Under the pieces are notes generated by a model. It ran no database searches. It had not been told where the DNA came from and saw only the letters and a program-made list of their open reading frames with translations. Source: Methanococcoides sp. (GTDB taxonomy: Archaea > Halobacteriota > Methanosarcinia > Methanosarcinales > Methanosarcinaceae). From it: a stretch of 64,000 nt of DNA. Positions 16,147 to 24,383 of the stretch are shown in pieces. Location of the stretch: assembly GCA_021108275.1 (NCBI GenBank), contig JAIORD010000014.1, positions 62,001-126,000 on the forward strand, read 5' to 3'. The number at the start of each line of letters is the position of its first letter. The stretch's first letter is position 1. A program made the position numbers and the translations under genes.

Positions 16147-17082
16147 TTAGTTCAAGTGTTTATCGCATAACCTAATGTCATCTTTAATAGATTCGGCAAT
16201 TTCTAGCTTCATATCATCTGAAATTACTTTTACATTCTCCAGAGATGCGAGAGCTCGATTGTAGTATCCTTTTGATAGTGTTGGGTCAATATGCATGAAA
16301 AATGCCCCTACTTTCATATGTAATGTAAATATATCACCAAATTTTTTACTGACTCTTTTTGCCAGCTTTTTTGCCAGTTCAATATCTCCTCTTTTTTCAA
16401 GCTCAAAGAGGTATGCCATAAATAAGTTAAATTCATTTGTGGCATTTTTTGCTAAGTAATCAAACTTTTCATCCTCATTCATTGCGAGAAATTCACTGTT
16501 GAGATATAAGGAATCTGAAGCTTTACCTTTTTTAAAAGTAGGGTTTTTTTCTAAAAGAGAATCTACCATTTCTGGAGGCATATCATGCTTTTTTGCCAGC
16601 TTTTCAACTCTTTTGACATATCTTGCATTATCTTCTACTGTGGCGATGTCTAAGTAATAACAAACCCATTTCAAATACGCTTGTCTATCTGACATCCACG
16701 AACGATTGTCAATTGATCTAACCATGTAATCAATAACAAGATTGAATTCATGAACAGTAATTGCTTCTTCATTGCCTATTTCTACTGTATTTTCAATTAA
16801 TGATTCTGCAAGAGGATGCTTAAAATAGTTCATCTTCTTGCCAAGATTTGATCTTATGTCTTTTAGTACCTTAATAACTTCTTTGTCAGTTATTGTGCCG
16901 TTTTCCTCATTGTAGTAATAAGCAATGGTGTGCTCAAACATACCATAATGCAGACTGAATTCATCCTCTTTATCTTCAAGGCTTCTCAGTTTAAGGATTT
17001 CTTCATTATCTGGTTCAAGTATATCTAATAATGAATTATTATCGATATCGATCACAATATTATCATCTTTTTCAGAAATCAT
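16147..17082 (-). CDS. Hypothetical acidic helical-repeat protein
   Basis: A 311-residue soluble, acidic and almost entirely helical protein. Near its C-terminus paired helices such as FDYLAKNATNEFNLFMAYLF, GDIELAKKLAKRVSKKFGD and YYNRALASLENVK suggest TPR-like repeats. No catalytic motif or membrane segment is seen, and I do not recognise a named family. A TGTGAT ribosome binding site precedes ATG 17082. A damaged paralog lies directly upstream (17149-17611), so this is a local duplication in which one copy decayed. A scaffold or protein-binding role is only a guess from the repeats. Confidence 0.65.
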   Translation of the reverse strand: MISEKDDNIVIDIDNNSLLDILEPDNEEILKLRSLEDKEDEFSLHYGMFEHTIAYYYNEENGTITDKEVIKVLKDIRSNLGKKMNYFKHPLAESLIENTVEIGNEEAITVHEFNLVIDYMVRSIDNRSWMSDRQAYLKWVCYYLDIATVEDNARYVKRVEKLAKKHDMPPEMVDSLLEKNPTFKKGKASDSLYLNSEFLAMNEDEKFDYLAKNATNEFNLFMAYLFELEKRGDIELAKKLAKRVSKKFGDIFTLHMKVGAFFMHIDPTLSKGYYNRALASLENVKVISDDMKLEIAESIKDDIRLCDKHLN

Positions 17083-17142
17083 GTTTTATCACATCGTTTT
17101 TGAAATTGTTAATATTACATATAAGATTTAAAATTATCTTAT

Positions 17143-17162
17143 CTTACCTTACCTTACCTTAC
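17143..17162. repeat. Pentanucleotide repeat (CTTAC)4
   Basis: Four perfect CTTAC units followed by CTTCC overlap the stop codon region of the truncated paralog. The unit is not a multiple of three, so slippage here would change the reading frame at the end of that gene. Confidence 0.7.
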
Positions 17163-17611
17163 CTTCCCAACCAATCCCCAAAACTTCCAAAAAACAACAC
17201 CATGTTTTAAGATAGAAACTAAACATTTTACCAAACTTTTTACTGAACTGTTCTGCCAGCGGTTTAGCAATTTTGATTTTCCCCTGTCTTAGAAGCTCAA
17301 TAATATACGGAATAAATAGATTAATATTTTCCGGGTTGTTCTCGATCAGATAATTGCATTCCTCTTCATCAGTTTTTAATGTAAATTCTTGAATTTTAGC
17401 GAGCCTTGAAAGTATTTCTTTTTCTTGGTTCACTGACTTGATTATTCGCCAACCGAATTTTTTGCCTCTTGTCAATATAAGCTGAACCTGTTAATGATTC
17501 TGCAATATCCATTAGCATACCCCTTTTTATCATTTTAGTAAATTTCGGCCTTGTAGAATGGACTGAAATGCAGATTTCATTATGAGCTCGGGTAATACAT
17601 ATGTAAATCAT
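17149..17611 (-). pseudogene. Damaged paralog of the helical-repeat protein
   Basis: Two overlapping minus-strand frames make one broken gene. The first (to 17396) carries MLMDIAESLTGSAYIDK, the second carries the TPR-like part DEEECNYLIENNPENINLFI and IKIAKPLAEQFSKKFGKMFS, which parallels DEKFDYLAKNATNEFNLFM and ELAKKLAKRVSKKFGDIF of the intact neighbour. A frameshift near 17470 separates the halves, and the C-terminus is lost in the CTTAC repeat. It is an inactive duplicate. Confidence 0.6.
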
Positions 17612-17804
17612 TTAGACTTGGATTGTTGTCCGAATATTAAGGCAATGTTGATGGAGAATAAAAAAGGTTTCTATCAATACTATGAACACGCCGCCTAATT
17701 CTGAAATGAAAAATGAAGCATTCAATTCTCAAAAAAGACCCTAGAGACACCAAAAAGGCGTCCCAAGCAAGAATTAATAGTCATTCTTTAACTGGATCTA
17801 TCAG

Positions 17805-18680
17805 TTAATTTATTGTTGCAGTTCCAGATGGTACTGAATCCAGACTTAATTCCATCTGATAATTAAAGTGGTCTGCTGCTCCAGAAGGCACTTCTCCAAC
17901 CAGTGGTTTGATCTGGAAAGGAGCTTCTTCTGTTGGATCGACACCATTCATGTCCGGTTCAACTGAAACAACTACCAGGCTTGCCCCATCATCAAGATCG
18001 ATAGGGAAAGTGACACCTGCTGGTGGGTTGAGAAGATAGTCTTCTCCGGGGAATGGTGGAGCCTGCTGAATATCGCTGTATCCATCAAAACCATCTGCTT
18101 CGTCAACAGCTGTAAATCTGCCGGAGGTCAATGGTGTACCTTCGAAAACTGCCCATCCTTCATATACCCAGCCATCAGGTAAGGCTGGTAGTACTAATGC
18201 TGGGGATGGATCAGGAAGGTCCAGGAACCATATACCGCTGTTCTCATTGGTGTTTGCTCCATTTGTTGGAGTAGCAAGTATGTAGCTACCAGAAGCACCA
18301 GAGAGATCAACCGGGAATGCAAGGGCTGCAGAACCTTCACTCAGGTCACCTGCTAATACTACAACTCCACTTGGAGCTGTATCAGCATCGCCTTCGGGTT
18401 CAATTGTAATAACTATCGCATCTGCTTCAGCGATGTTTTCCGGAGCAACAAATGCAAGCTCATCGCCCACATTGAATGTTCCTGTACTTACCTTTTCTTC
18501 ACCAAAGATGGCCCATCCCTCATAGTGGCCTTCCTCAAGTGCTTCTAAACCATCAAAGGTCAATACCATTTCATTCGGTGTATCCTGCACACATCCAGCA
18601 GCAAACAGTGATATCATAAAAATACCACACGCAAGAATAATTGTTTGTTTTCTATCCGTATTAATACCTCCCACTATCAA
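17805..18680 (-). CDS. Secreted lipoprotein-like protein with two anti-sigma-K-type repeats
   Basis: A 291-residue exported protein. A basic start (NTDRKQ) and hydrophobic stretch TIILACGIFMISLFAAG end in a lipobox-like LFAAGC, so the cysteine near residue 30 is probably the mature N-terminus. The rest is acidic and beta-rich. Two similar units, each with 'YEGWAIF/AVF.....-TG/SGRF', begin near residues 53 and 168 and resemble the extracellular repeat of RskA-type proteins. It probably sits on the outer face of the cell membrane. The start is uncertain: TTG 18680 has no ribosome binding site, and a GGGAGGT sits inside the frame without a standard start after it. Monocistronic; function unknown. 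Confidence 0.65.
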   Translation of the reverse strand: MIVGGINTDRKQTIILACGIFMISLFAAGCVQDTPNEMVLTFDGLEALEEGHYEGWAIFGEEKVSTGTFNVGDELAFVAPENIAEADAIVITIEPEGDADTAPSGVVVLAGDLSEGSAALAFPVDLSGASGSYILATPTNGANTNENSGIWFLDLPDPSPALVLPALPDGWVYEGWAVFEGTPLTSGRFTAVDEADGFDGYSDIQQAPPFPGEDYLLNPPAGVTFPIDLDDGASLVVVSVEPDMNGVDPTEEAPFQIKPLVGEVPSGAADHFNYQMELSLDSVPSGTATIN

Positions 18681-18851
18681 AATTTAATCTGTACATTAAA
18701 CTTTGAACAACCAACCATATAAACTTATGAAAAAATTTTTTTATAAATTATATATCTTTTGTTTCCACAGTGAATCTAATATGACTCCTATATCTATCTT
18801 GAAAAAAAGTTCTCACAGCAGATATAAAGGAAGAAACCCTACTTTTTTAAT

Positions 18852-19559
18852 ATGTATCCTGATTTCATTGAGAAAATACAGAAAGGACTGGAAGCTAACA
18901 TCGATCAGGATTACCGCAACACTATAAGAGATCACTTTCAGATGAATGTGGATAATTTTCTTGGAGTGAGAATGCCAGCAGTGCGTCAAATAGCTACCAG
19001 TGAATTTGATAAGACAAAAAAGTTCAACGAAATATTATCCCTATGTGAAGACCTTTTGGGCACTGGTATTTACGAGCACAAGATCATTTCTTTTCTCTGG
19101 GTCCAAAGGTGCAAAAATGATCTTCTACATGAACATTTCGATACATTTTACCGATGGCTTTCTGAATACGTGAACGATTGGAGCGACTGTGACACCCTTT
19201 GTACTAACGTTCTGGGAGAATTCCTGTTCATATATCCGGAATTTGCACCACAAATGGAGAAATGGACCGATTCTAAAAACAAATGGGTTAGAAGAGGGGC
19301 AGCCGTATCTCTGATATTCGGACTTCGGAAAGGTATTTTCCTGAAAACAGCTTTTAGTGTCGCAGATAAGCTATTGGATGAAGAAGAGGACCTGGTTCTC
19401 AAAGCTTCTGGGTGGATGCTCAAGGAAGGAAGCAAATCCTTTCAAAAAGAGGTGTTCGACTACCTTATGGCAAATAAAGAAGTAATGCCGAGGATAACTT
19501 TGCGTTATGCTGCTGAAAAAATGCCTGAAAAAATGAGAACCGAAATTATGAAACGATAA
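18852..19559 (+). CDS. AlkD-like DNA alkylation repair protein
   Basis: A 235-residue HEAT-repeat protein of the AlkC/AlkD family, which excises N3- and N7-alkylated bases. Family landmarks are FLGVRMPAVRQIA near residue 36, YEHKIISFLWVQR, VNDWSDCDTLCTNVLGEFL carrying the catalytic-site W-x-x-x-D, WVRRGAAVSLIFGLRKG, and DLVLKASGWMLKEG followed by MPRITLRYAAEKMP. ATG 18852 begins at the family start (YPDFIEKIQ). A TATA-like TTTATAAATT lies about 110 bases upstream. It lies 59 bases from the convergent tag gene, so two alkylation repair enzymes are neighbours here. Confidence 0.88.
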   Translation: MYPDFIEKIQKGLEANIDQDYRNTIRDHFQMNVDNFLGVRMPAVRQIATSEFDKTKKFNEILSLCEDLLGTGIYEHKIISFLWVQRCKNDLLHEHFDTFYRWLSEYVNDWSDCDTLCTNVLGEFLFIYPEFAPQMEKWTDSKNKWVRRGAAVSLIFGLRKGIFLKTAFSVADKLLDEEEDLVLKASGWMLKEGSKSFQKEVFDYLMANKEVMPRITLRYAAEKMPEKMRTEIMKR

Positions 19560-19617
19560 TTGCCGTTTGTGGGTGAATCATTGATCTCATTTTCAGTTCC
19601 CTTCCACTCAATTCTAT

Positions 19618-20199
19618 TCATTTCTCACCCAGCTTCCTGCATTCTTCATACCTGAAACAATCAATCTCATGGTCATTGACCATTCCAACTGCCTGCATGA
19701 AGGCATAGATTATGGTTGGACCCACGAAGTTAAATCCTTTTTTCTTCATATCTTTGCTTATCTTTTCAGATAATTCGGTATTTGCAGGCATATCATTTAT
19801 AGATCTGAAAGAGTTCTGTATCGGTTTCCCATCCTCCAGAAATCCCCATATGTATTTACTAAATGATCCAAATTCATCTCTTATTTCTATGAATGATCTG
19901 GCATTCTTTATTGAAGAAAGGATCTTTCTTCTGTTCCTTATGATCTCACTGTCCTGCATCAATTCTTCTACCTTTGAATCATCATAGGCTGCGACCAAAT
20001 TGTAATCAAAATCATCGAAGGCTATTCTGTAACCATCCCTTCTTTTCAGAATAGTGTCCCAGCTCAAACCTGCCTGTGCTCCTTCGAGTATCAGGAACTC
20101 GAAGAGCTTCCTGTCATCATGTACAGGTGCACCCCACTGTTTGTCATGATACTCAATTTCAAGCTCGTTCACATTGGCCCATTCACAGCGAACTTTCAT
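19618..20199 (-). CDS. tag: DNA-3-methyladenine glycosylase I
   Basis: A 193-residue Tag protein, matching the usual length of about 190. The start MKVRCEWAN supplies the zinc-binding cysteine, and YHDKQWGAPVHDDRKLFEFL is the diagnostic N-terminal motif. EGAQAGLSWDTILKRRDGYR contains the catalytic glutamate, and GFNFVGPTIIYAFMQAVGMVNDHE carries the 3-methyladenine pocket and histidine zinc ligand, with the last zinc ligands in DCFRYEEC. It excises 3-methyladenine from DNA. The open frame extends to 20391, but ATG 20199 is the family start. It is divergent from the methyltransferase gene at 20269. Confidence 0.93.
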   Translation of the reverse strand: MKVRCEWANVNELEIEYHDKQWGAPVHDDRKLFEFLILEGAQAGLSWDTILKRRDGYRIAFDDFDYNLVAAYDDSKVEELMQDSEIIRNRRKILSSIKNARSFIEIRDEFGSFSKYIWGFLEDGKPIQNSFRSINDMPANTELSEKISKDMKKKGFNFVGPTIIYAFMQAVGMVNDHEIDCFRYEECRKLGEK

Positions 20200-20268
20200 A
20201 TATCTCAGACAGATATCAAGGCTTTTATAGTTTATTTTGTAAAATCTTACAGGGGGTATGAAGGCATT

Positions 20269-20910
20269 ATGAAAAGAAGCGCTTTTGATATCCATACAGA
20301 GAAATACGATACCTGGTACGGCAAGAATCCAGCAGTCTATGCATCTGAACTGGAGGTCATCAGGGAGCTTATGCCATCGAAAATAGCTCACAATAGTATC
20401 GAGATCGGAGTTGGCACAGGCAGGTTTTCATCAGAATTGGGCATCACTTACGGACTTGATCCCTCTGCCCGGATGCTGAAAATTGCAGAGTCGCGTAAGG
20501 TTGAATGCATAAAAGGAGTTGGTGAGTCACTTCCTTTCAAAGGATCTTCAATGAAACTTGCGTTGATGGTTACAAGTCTCTGTTTTATGGATACTGAAAA
20601 AGCACTGGATGAGGCATATCGCATGCTTGTTCCGGAAGGGTATCTGATCGTTGCTTTTGTTGAAAGGAATAGCCTTCTGGGAAAAGAATACCGCAAGAAA
20701 GCATCAGAAAGCAGTTTTTACAAGAACATTGAATTTCACACCACAGAGGAAGTCCTGTCAATGTTGAAGGAACATGGATTTGAGGATATGCATATCAGAC
20801 AAATTCTTTTCAACCCTCTGGCCAAAATACAGGATATGGAAAAACCGAAGAAGAACTTTGGAAAAGGTTCCTTTGTTGCCATAAGGGCAAGAAGTATAAA
20901 GCACGAATGA
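20269..20910 (+). CDS. SAM-dependent methyltransferase (type 11-like)
   Basis: A 213-residue class I methyltransferase. The start AFDIHTEKYDTWYGKNPAVY is typical of UbiE/type 11 enzymes, motif I is SIEIGVGTGRFSSELG, strand 2 ends GLDPSARMLKIA, motif II is GVGESLPFKGSSMKLALMV and motif III is LVPEGYLIVAFVER. The substrate is unknown. ATG 20269 follows GGGGGTATGAAGG. Its stop overlaps the longest possible start of the SagB-like gene, so the pair is probably co-transcribed with the helix-hairpin-helix gene behind it. Confidence 0.88.
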   Translation: MKRSAFDIHTEKYDTWYGKNPAVYASELEVIRELMPSKIAHNSIEIGVGTGRFSSELGITYGLDPSARMLKIAESRKVECIKGVGESLPFKGSSMKLALMVTSLCFMDTEKALDEAYRMLVPEGYLIVAFVERNSLLGKEYRKKASESSFYKNIEFHTTEEVLSMLKEHGFEDMHIRQILFNPLAKIQDMEKPKKNFGKGSFVAIRARSIKHE

Positions 20911-20948
20911 AGACTTTTCTTAAAGGGTATTATGGGGGAATTATTATT

Positions 20949-21680
20949 TTGAATGAAATTGGCAAAGAGTTTATGGATAGAACAAAATTCCAGTATGCAG
21001 AAAGGTCGGATCAGTCAATGGGTTATCCGCAGCCGCCATTGCAGAAAGGTGCTGATGGAATGGACGTCATTGAGCTTCCCGCACCGGGAGCACTAAATGT
21101 TAAGAATATAGACCTGAGAGAAGCCATAGAAGGACGTTCCAGCTTTCGAAATTTTTCTCAGGAACCGTTGTCTCTCGAGGAGCTGTCATATTTGCTCTGG
21201 TGTACTCAGGGAGTGAGAGAATTAATGGGAAATGCAGCCACGCTGAGGAATGTACCCTCTGCAGGTGCAAGACACGCCCTCGAGACATACATACTCGTAA
21301 ACAACGTGGAAGGCCTTGAAGAGGGGATCTACCTTTTCCTGCCCATTGAACACAAACTGGCTAAGATAAAAACAGGTTCCTTTGTTGCTGAAAATATTAC
21401 TGCTGCATGTCTGGACCAGTCCTTCATAAGATCGAGTGCTGTCACATTCATATGGACAGCGGTGATCTACAGGATGAAGTGGAGATACGGAGAAAGAGGT
21501 TACAGGTACATAAACCTGGATGCAGGTCATGTGTGCCAGAATCTTTATCTGAGCGCCCAGTCCATCGACTGTGGGGTCTGTGCCATTGGAGCCTTCTTTG
21601 ATGATGAACTCAATGCCGTGCTGGGAATAGATGGCGAGGATGAATTTGTTATCTACATTGCCACAGTGGGAAAGAAATGA
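20949..21680 (+). CDS. SagB/ThcOx-type nitroreductase-fold oxidoreductase
   Basis: A 243-residue FMN-dependent oxidoreductase. Recognition points are IDLREAIEGRSSFRNFSQEP (FMN phosphate contacts S and R near residues 75-80), LEELSYLLWCTQGVRE, SAGARHALETYILVNNV with the flavin-binding PSAGARH, and near the C-terminus YINLDAGHVCQNLYLSAQS and GVCAIGAFFDDELN. SagB-type enzymes dehydrogenate azolines in peptide natural products, but stand-alone methanogen members have unknown substrates. TTG 20949 is chosen for the GGGGGAATT upstream; the frame opens at 20907. No azole cyclase is nearby, so a natural-product role is unlikely. Confidence 0.82.
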   Translation: MNEIGKEFMDRTKFQYAERSDQSMGYPQPPLQKGADGMDVIELPAPGALNVKNIDLREAIEGRSSFRNFSQEPLSLEELSYLLWCTQGVRELMGNAATLRNVPSAGARHALETYILVNNVEGLEEGIYLFLPIEHKLAKIKTGSFVAENITAACLDQSFIRSSAVTFIWTAVIYRMKWRYGERGYRYINLDAGHVCQNLYLSAQSIDCGVCAIGAFFDDELNAVLGIDGEDEFVIYIATVGKK

Positions 21681-21982
21681 CTCGATCAAAAAAAGAAAAG
21701 GCATTGGAAGAACTGATGCAAATGCCGGGTTTTGGAAAGAAGTCAGCTGAGCAATTGTGGGACCTGGGGATACATTCCATCTCCCAACTCAAAGGTGAAG
21801 ATCCCGAGCTGATATATCTTAAATTAATTGATCTGAGGGGGATGCACATTGACAGATGTGTACTCTATGGTTTCAGGGAGGCGGTGTATTATGCATCCCA
21901 CAGGAATCATGACCCTGAACTGCTTAAATGGTGGAACTGGTCCGATAAAAATATGGAAAAAAGGAAGAAAGAAGAAAAGTAA
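21677..21982 (+). CDS. Helix-hairpin-helix protein of the pathogenicity-locus (Cdd1) family
   Basis: A 101-residue protein with an HhH element (LMQMPGFGKKSAEQLWDLGI) followed by the Cdd1 signature DRCVLYGFREAVYYA and DPELLKWWNW. The helix-hairpin-helix suggests non-specific DNA binding; the cellular role is unknown despite the family name. It overlaps the SagB-like gene by four bases (ATGA), so the two are translationally coupled. The end is lysine-rich. Confidence 0.85.
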   Translation: MTRSKKEKALEELMQMPGFGKKSAEQLWDLGIHSISQLKGEDPELIYLKLIDLRGMHIDRCVLYGFREAVYYASHRNHDPELLKWWNWSDKNMEKRKKEEK

Positions 21983-22087
21983 TGCTAATGATAAATTCAT
22001 CTCCTCATTTTTAATTTACCTTTCAGGCATAAATAAAGAGGGTAAAATAATCATTAACTGAAAATCGAATTGATCGATCTGTTGTGA

Positions 22088-22492
22088 TCAAACGAGCTTC
22101 TTTCCGGCATCATCCCCGGACTTACATTCGAAGACATCGGTGATCTTCATTACCATAAGTGCCTTTGCAGGGAATCTATCTCCCATTGTTTTTGCACCGG
22201 CATGGGCTTTGTCATAATCATCCCCGCTTGTCTTGACCTCTACATCTCCTTTGATCTGGAAACAGCCGCCGACTTCAGGTCCCCATACAAAAATAGATGC
22301 CACTGGGTTCTCATCCAGATTCTGGCGGGTCTTCAGGAAATAGTTATCTGTTACCCAGATCGTCTCATCATCTATCAGCTTGCACATGCCTATGGGGATA
22401 ACATTTGGCACCCCTGCTTTTGATGCTGTTGCAAATGGGAATATCTTTACTTTTGAAAATGCTTCTTTCATATCTTCTGTGAGTTTAACCAT
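22088..22492 (-). CDS. Pyridoxamine 5'-phosphate oxidase-like FMN-binding protein
   Basis: A 134-residue split-barrel protein. The motifs FPFATASKAGVPNVIPIGM, ETIWVTDNYFLKTRQNLDEN and PVASIFVWGPE correspond to the FMN- or F420-binding barrel, and GCFQIKGDVEVKTSGDDYDK to the second strand pair. Methanogen members are annotated as PPOX-like or flavin/F420 reductases, substrate unknown. The start is ATG 22492, three bases after GGTGATC; a GTG at 22501 lies within that ribosome binding site. It is not obviously related to the PLP synthase genes beside it. Confidence 0.82.
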   Translation of the reverse strand: MVKLTEDMKEAFSKVKIFPFATASKAGVPNVIPIGMCKLIDDETIWVTDNYFLKTRQNLDENPVASIFVWGPEVGGCFQIKGDVEVKTSGDDYDKAHAGAKTMGDRFPAKALMVMKITDVFECKSGDDAGKKLV

Positions 22493-22586
22493 CTTGATCA
22501 CCGTTCCATTAATAAATCTCTTATGAGACCTAAAAAAGTAACACTCTAAACCTTTATAAGAATTACTTATTTGTTGTGTATTTTTA

Positions 22587-22781
22587 GTGCTTCCTGAAAA
22601 AGCATGGTGGGATGACTATTACCATCCGCTTGAAAAGCGTCTTGAGGAAATGAAAATAAAGTATGAAGATAACCCTGTATTTGCTGCTATTGCAGAAGAA
22701 ACCTATGCTGAAATTGATATGTATAGAAAATGCTCTGATGATTACGGATATGTCTTCTACATAATGCAAAAAAAAGAATAA
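22587..22781 (+). pseudogene. C-terminal fragment of a methyltransferase
   Basis: The 64 residues LPEKAWWDDYYHPLEKRLEE and DDYGYVFYIMQKKE match the C-terminal part of the methyltransferase at 8116-8868 (LPASTWWDFYAHLEKRVDD and DEYGYTFFILQKN). The SAM-binding domain is gone. No ribosome binding site or suitable start is present, so it is a gene remnant. It probably came from a paralogous gene once at this site. Confidence 0.7.
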
Positions 22782-22787
22782 GACAGG

Positions 22788-23384
22788 TTAATTGAATAAC
22801 TTGTCAAGGAAATACTGGTGAACCCTCATATCATCTGTCAGTTCAGGATGGAATGCAAATGCCAGCACATTATCCTGCTCAGCAGCAACGATCTTTCCAT
22901 TAATGGATGCAAGGACCTTTACACCCTCCCCTGCTTCGGTAATTGCAGGAGCTCTGATAAAGACGGCATTGTATGGGGAATCGAGGAATGAGATATCAAG
23001 TCCTACCTCAAACGATTGGAACTGTCTTCCAAAAGCATTTCTGTTGACCCTTATATCCATAAGTCCTAACAGATGCTGGTGTGTTTTCTCGACCTGAGAA
23101 TCGCCTGCTTTTGCTGTTAGTATGAGACCTGCACAGGTTCCCATGATTGGAATGCCTTTTTCTTTTGCTTCCTTTATCTCTGCATCAATACCTTCTCTCA
23201 CAATAAGACGACCAAGTGTCGTACTTTCTCCGCCAGGGAACACAAGTCCGTTACAGGTAGGAACGATGCCTTTGTGCTTGATAGTAACTATTTCAGCAGT
23301 TGCTCCGCGTTCTGCAAGAGCACGCTCAAGAGATTCAACATGTTCAGAAACATCGCCCTGAATAGCGATAACGCCAATACGCAT
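22788..23384 (-). CDS. pdxT: Pyridoxal 5'-phosphate synthase glutaminase subunit
   Basis: A 198-residue class I glutamine amidotransferase that hydrolyses glutamine and passes ammonia to PdxS. It starts MRIGVIAIQGDVSEH, has the PdxT-specific LVFPGGESTTLGRL, the nucleophile cysteine in IMGTCAGLIL (near residue 80), the NRNAFGRQFQSFE segment, and the His-Glu pair in FAFHPELTDD. ATG 23384 follows GGTG. It is 35 bases downstream of pdxS on the same strand, forming the usual pdxS-pdxT operon. Confidence 0.97.
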   Translation of the reverse strand: MRIGVIAIQGDVSEHVESLERALAERGATAEIVTIKHKGIVPTCNGLVFPGGESTTLGRLIVREGIDAEIKEAKEKGIPIMGTCAGLILTAKAGDSQVEKTHQHLLGLMDIRVNRNAFGRQFQSFEVGLDISFLDSPYNAVFIRAPAITEAGEGVKVLASINGKIVAAEQDNVLAFAFHPELTDDMRVHQYFLDKLFN

Positions 23385-23419
23385 AATTAACACCAAAAAA
23401 TGAAGTAAAAAAGGAAAGG

Positions 23420-24316
23420 TTACCAGCCACGAGTCTGGAGAACCTGATCCTCTGGGATTGAATCTACACTGATACCTTTCATACCTGCGCCGATACCTTT
23501 TGAGACTTCAGCAAGGACTTCAGGATTGTTGTAGTTGTTAACAGCCTCAACAATAGCTTTTGCCATTACTTCCGGTTTCTCTGCCTTGAAGATACCTGAA
23601 CCGACGAAAACACCGTCAGCACCAAGTCTCATCATAAGAGCTGCATCTGCAGGAGTTGCAATTCCGCCAGCTGCGAAGTTCACAACAGGAAGACGCTGCA
23701 TCTCTGCAGTTTCCATAACAAGCTCAATAGGTGCTTCGATGTCCCTTGCAGCCATGATAAGCTCTTCCTTTGTCATGCCCTTAAGTGTCCTGATCTCGCC
23801 TAGGATCTGCTTCATGTGGCGTACAGCCTCTCTTACATCTCCGGTACCAGCTTCGCCCTTTGTGCGTATCATAGCTGCACCCTCGTTTATCCTTCTCAGT
23901 GCTTCACCGAGGTTACGTGCGCCACATACGAAAGGAACTGTGAACTGTGTCTTATCGATGTGGAACTCTTCATCTGCAGGTGTAAGTACTTCGGATTCAT
24001 CGATCATGTCAGAGCCAAGTGCCTGAAGGATCTCAGCTTCAACAAAGTGTCCGATCCTTGCTTTTGCCATTACCGGAATTGTTACGGATGCAATGATGTC
24101 AGCAGTTACCTGTGGGTCTGCCATCCTTGCAACGCCGCCTTCCTTTCTGATGTCTGAAGGGACTGCGTGGAGTGCCATAACTGCAACAGCTCCTGCCTCT
24201 TCAGCGATCTTTGCTTCTTCAGGGGTCGTAACGTCCATGATAACGCCGCCTTTCTGCATCTTTGCAAAACCGCGTTTGATAAGTTCTGTACCGTGTCTTA
24301 ATTTTTCAAGTTCCAT
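23420..24316 (-). CDS. pdxS: Pyridoxal 5'-phosphate synthase lyase subunit
   Basis: A 298-residue (beta/alpha)8 barrel that makes PLP from ribose 5-phosphate, glyceraldehyde 3-phosphate and ammonia. Family marks are [40 protein letters not shown] with the key aspartate, [17 protein letters not shown], the lysine in [16 protein letters not shown], and [15 protein letters not shown] near the second active-site lysine. GGATGATC lies three bases before ATG 24316; the frame's longer start would lie inside this site. It is first in an operon with pdxT. Confidence 0.97.
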   Translation of the reverse strand: MELEKLRHGTELIKRGFAKMQKGGVIMDVTTPEEAKIAEEAGAVAVMALHAVPSDIRKEGGVARMADPQVTADIIASVTIPVMAKARIGHFVEAEILQALGSDMIDESEVLTPADEEFHIDKTQFTVPFVCGARNLGEALRRINEGAAMIRTKGEAGTGDVREAVRHMKQILGEIRTLKGMTKEELIMAARDIEAPIELVMETAEMQRLPVVNFAAGGIATPADAALMMRLGADGVFVGSGIFKAEKPEVMAKAIVEAVNNYNNPEVLAEVSKGIGAGMKGISVDSIPEDQVLQTRGW

Positions 24317-24383
24317 AATGATCATCCTTTAAGCTGATTTAGTCTAGTAAATATGGTCAATATTTAAAAGTGTTTAGTTCGTG

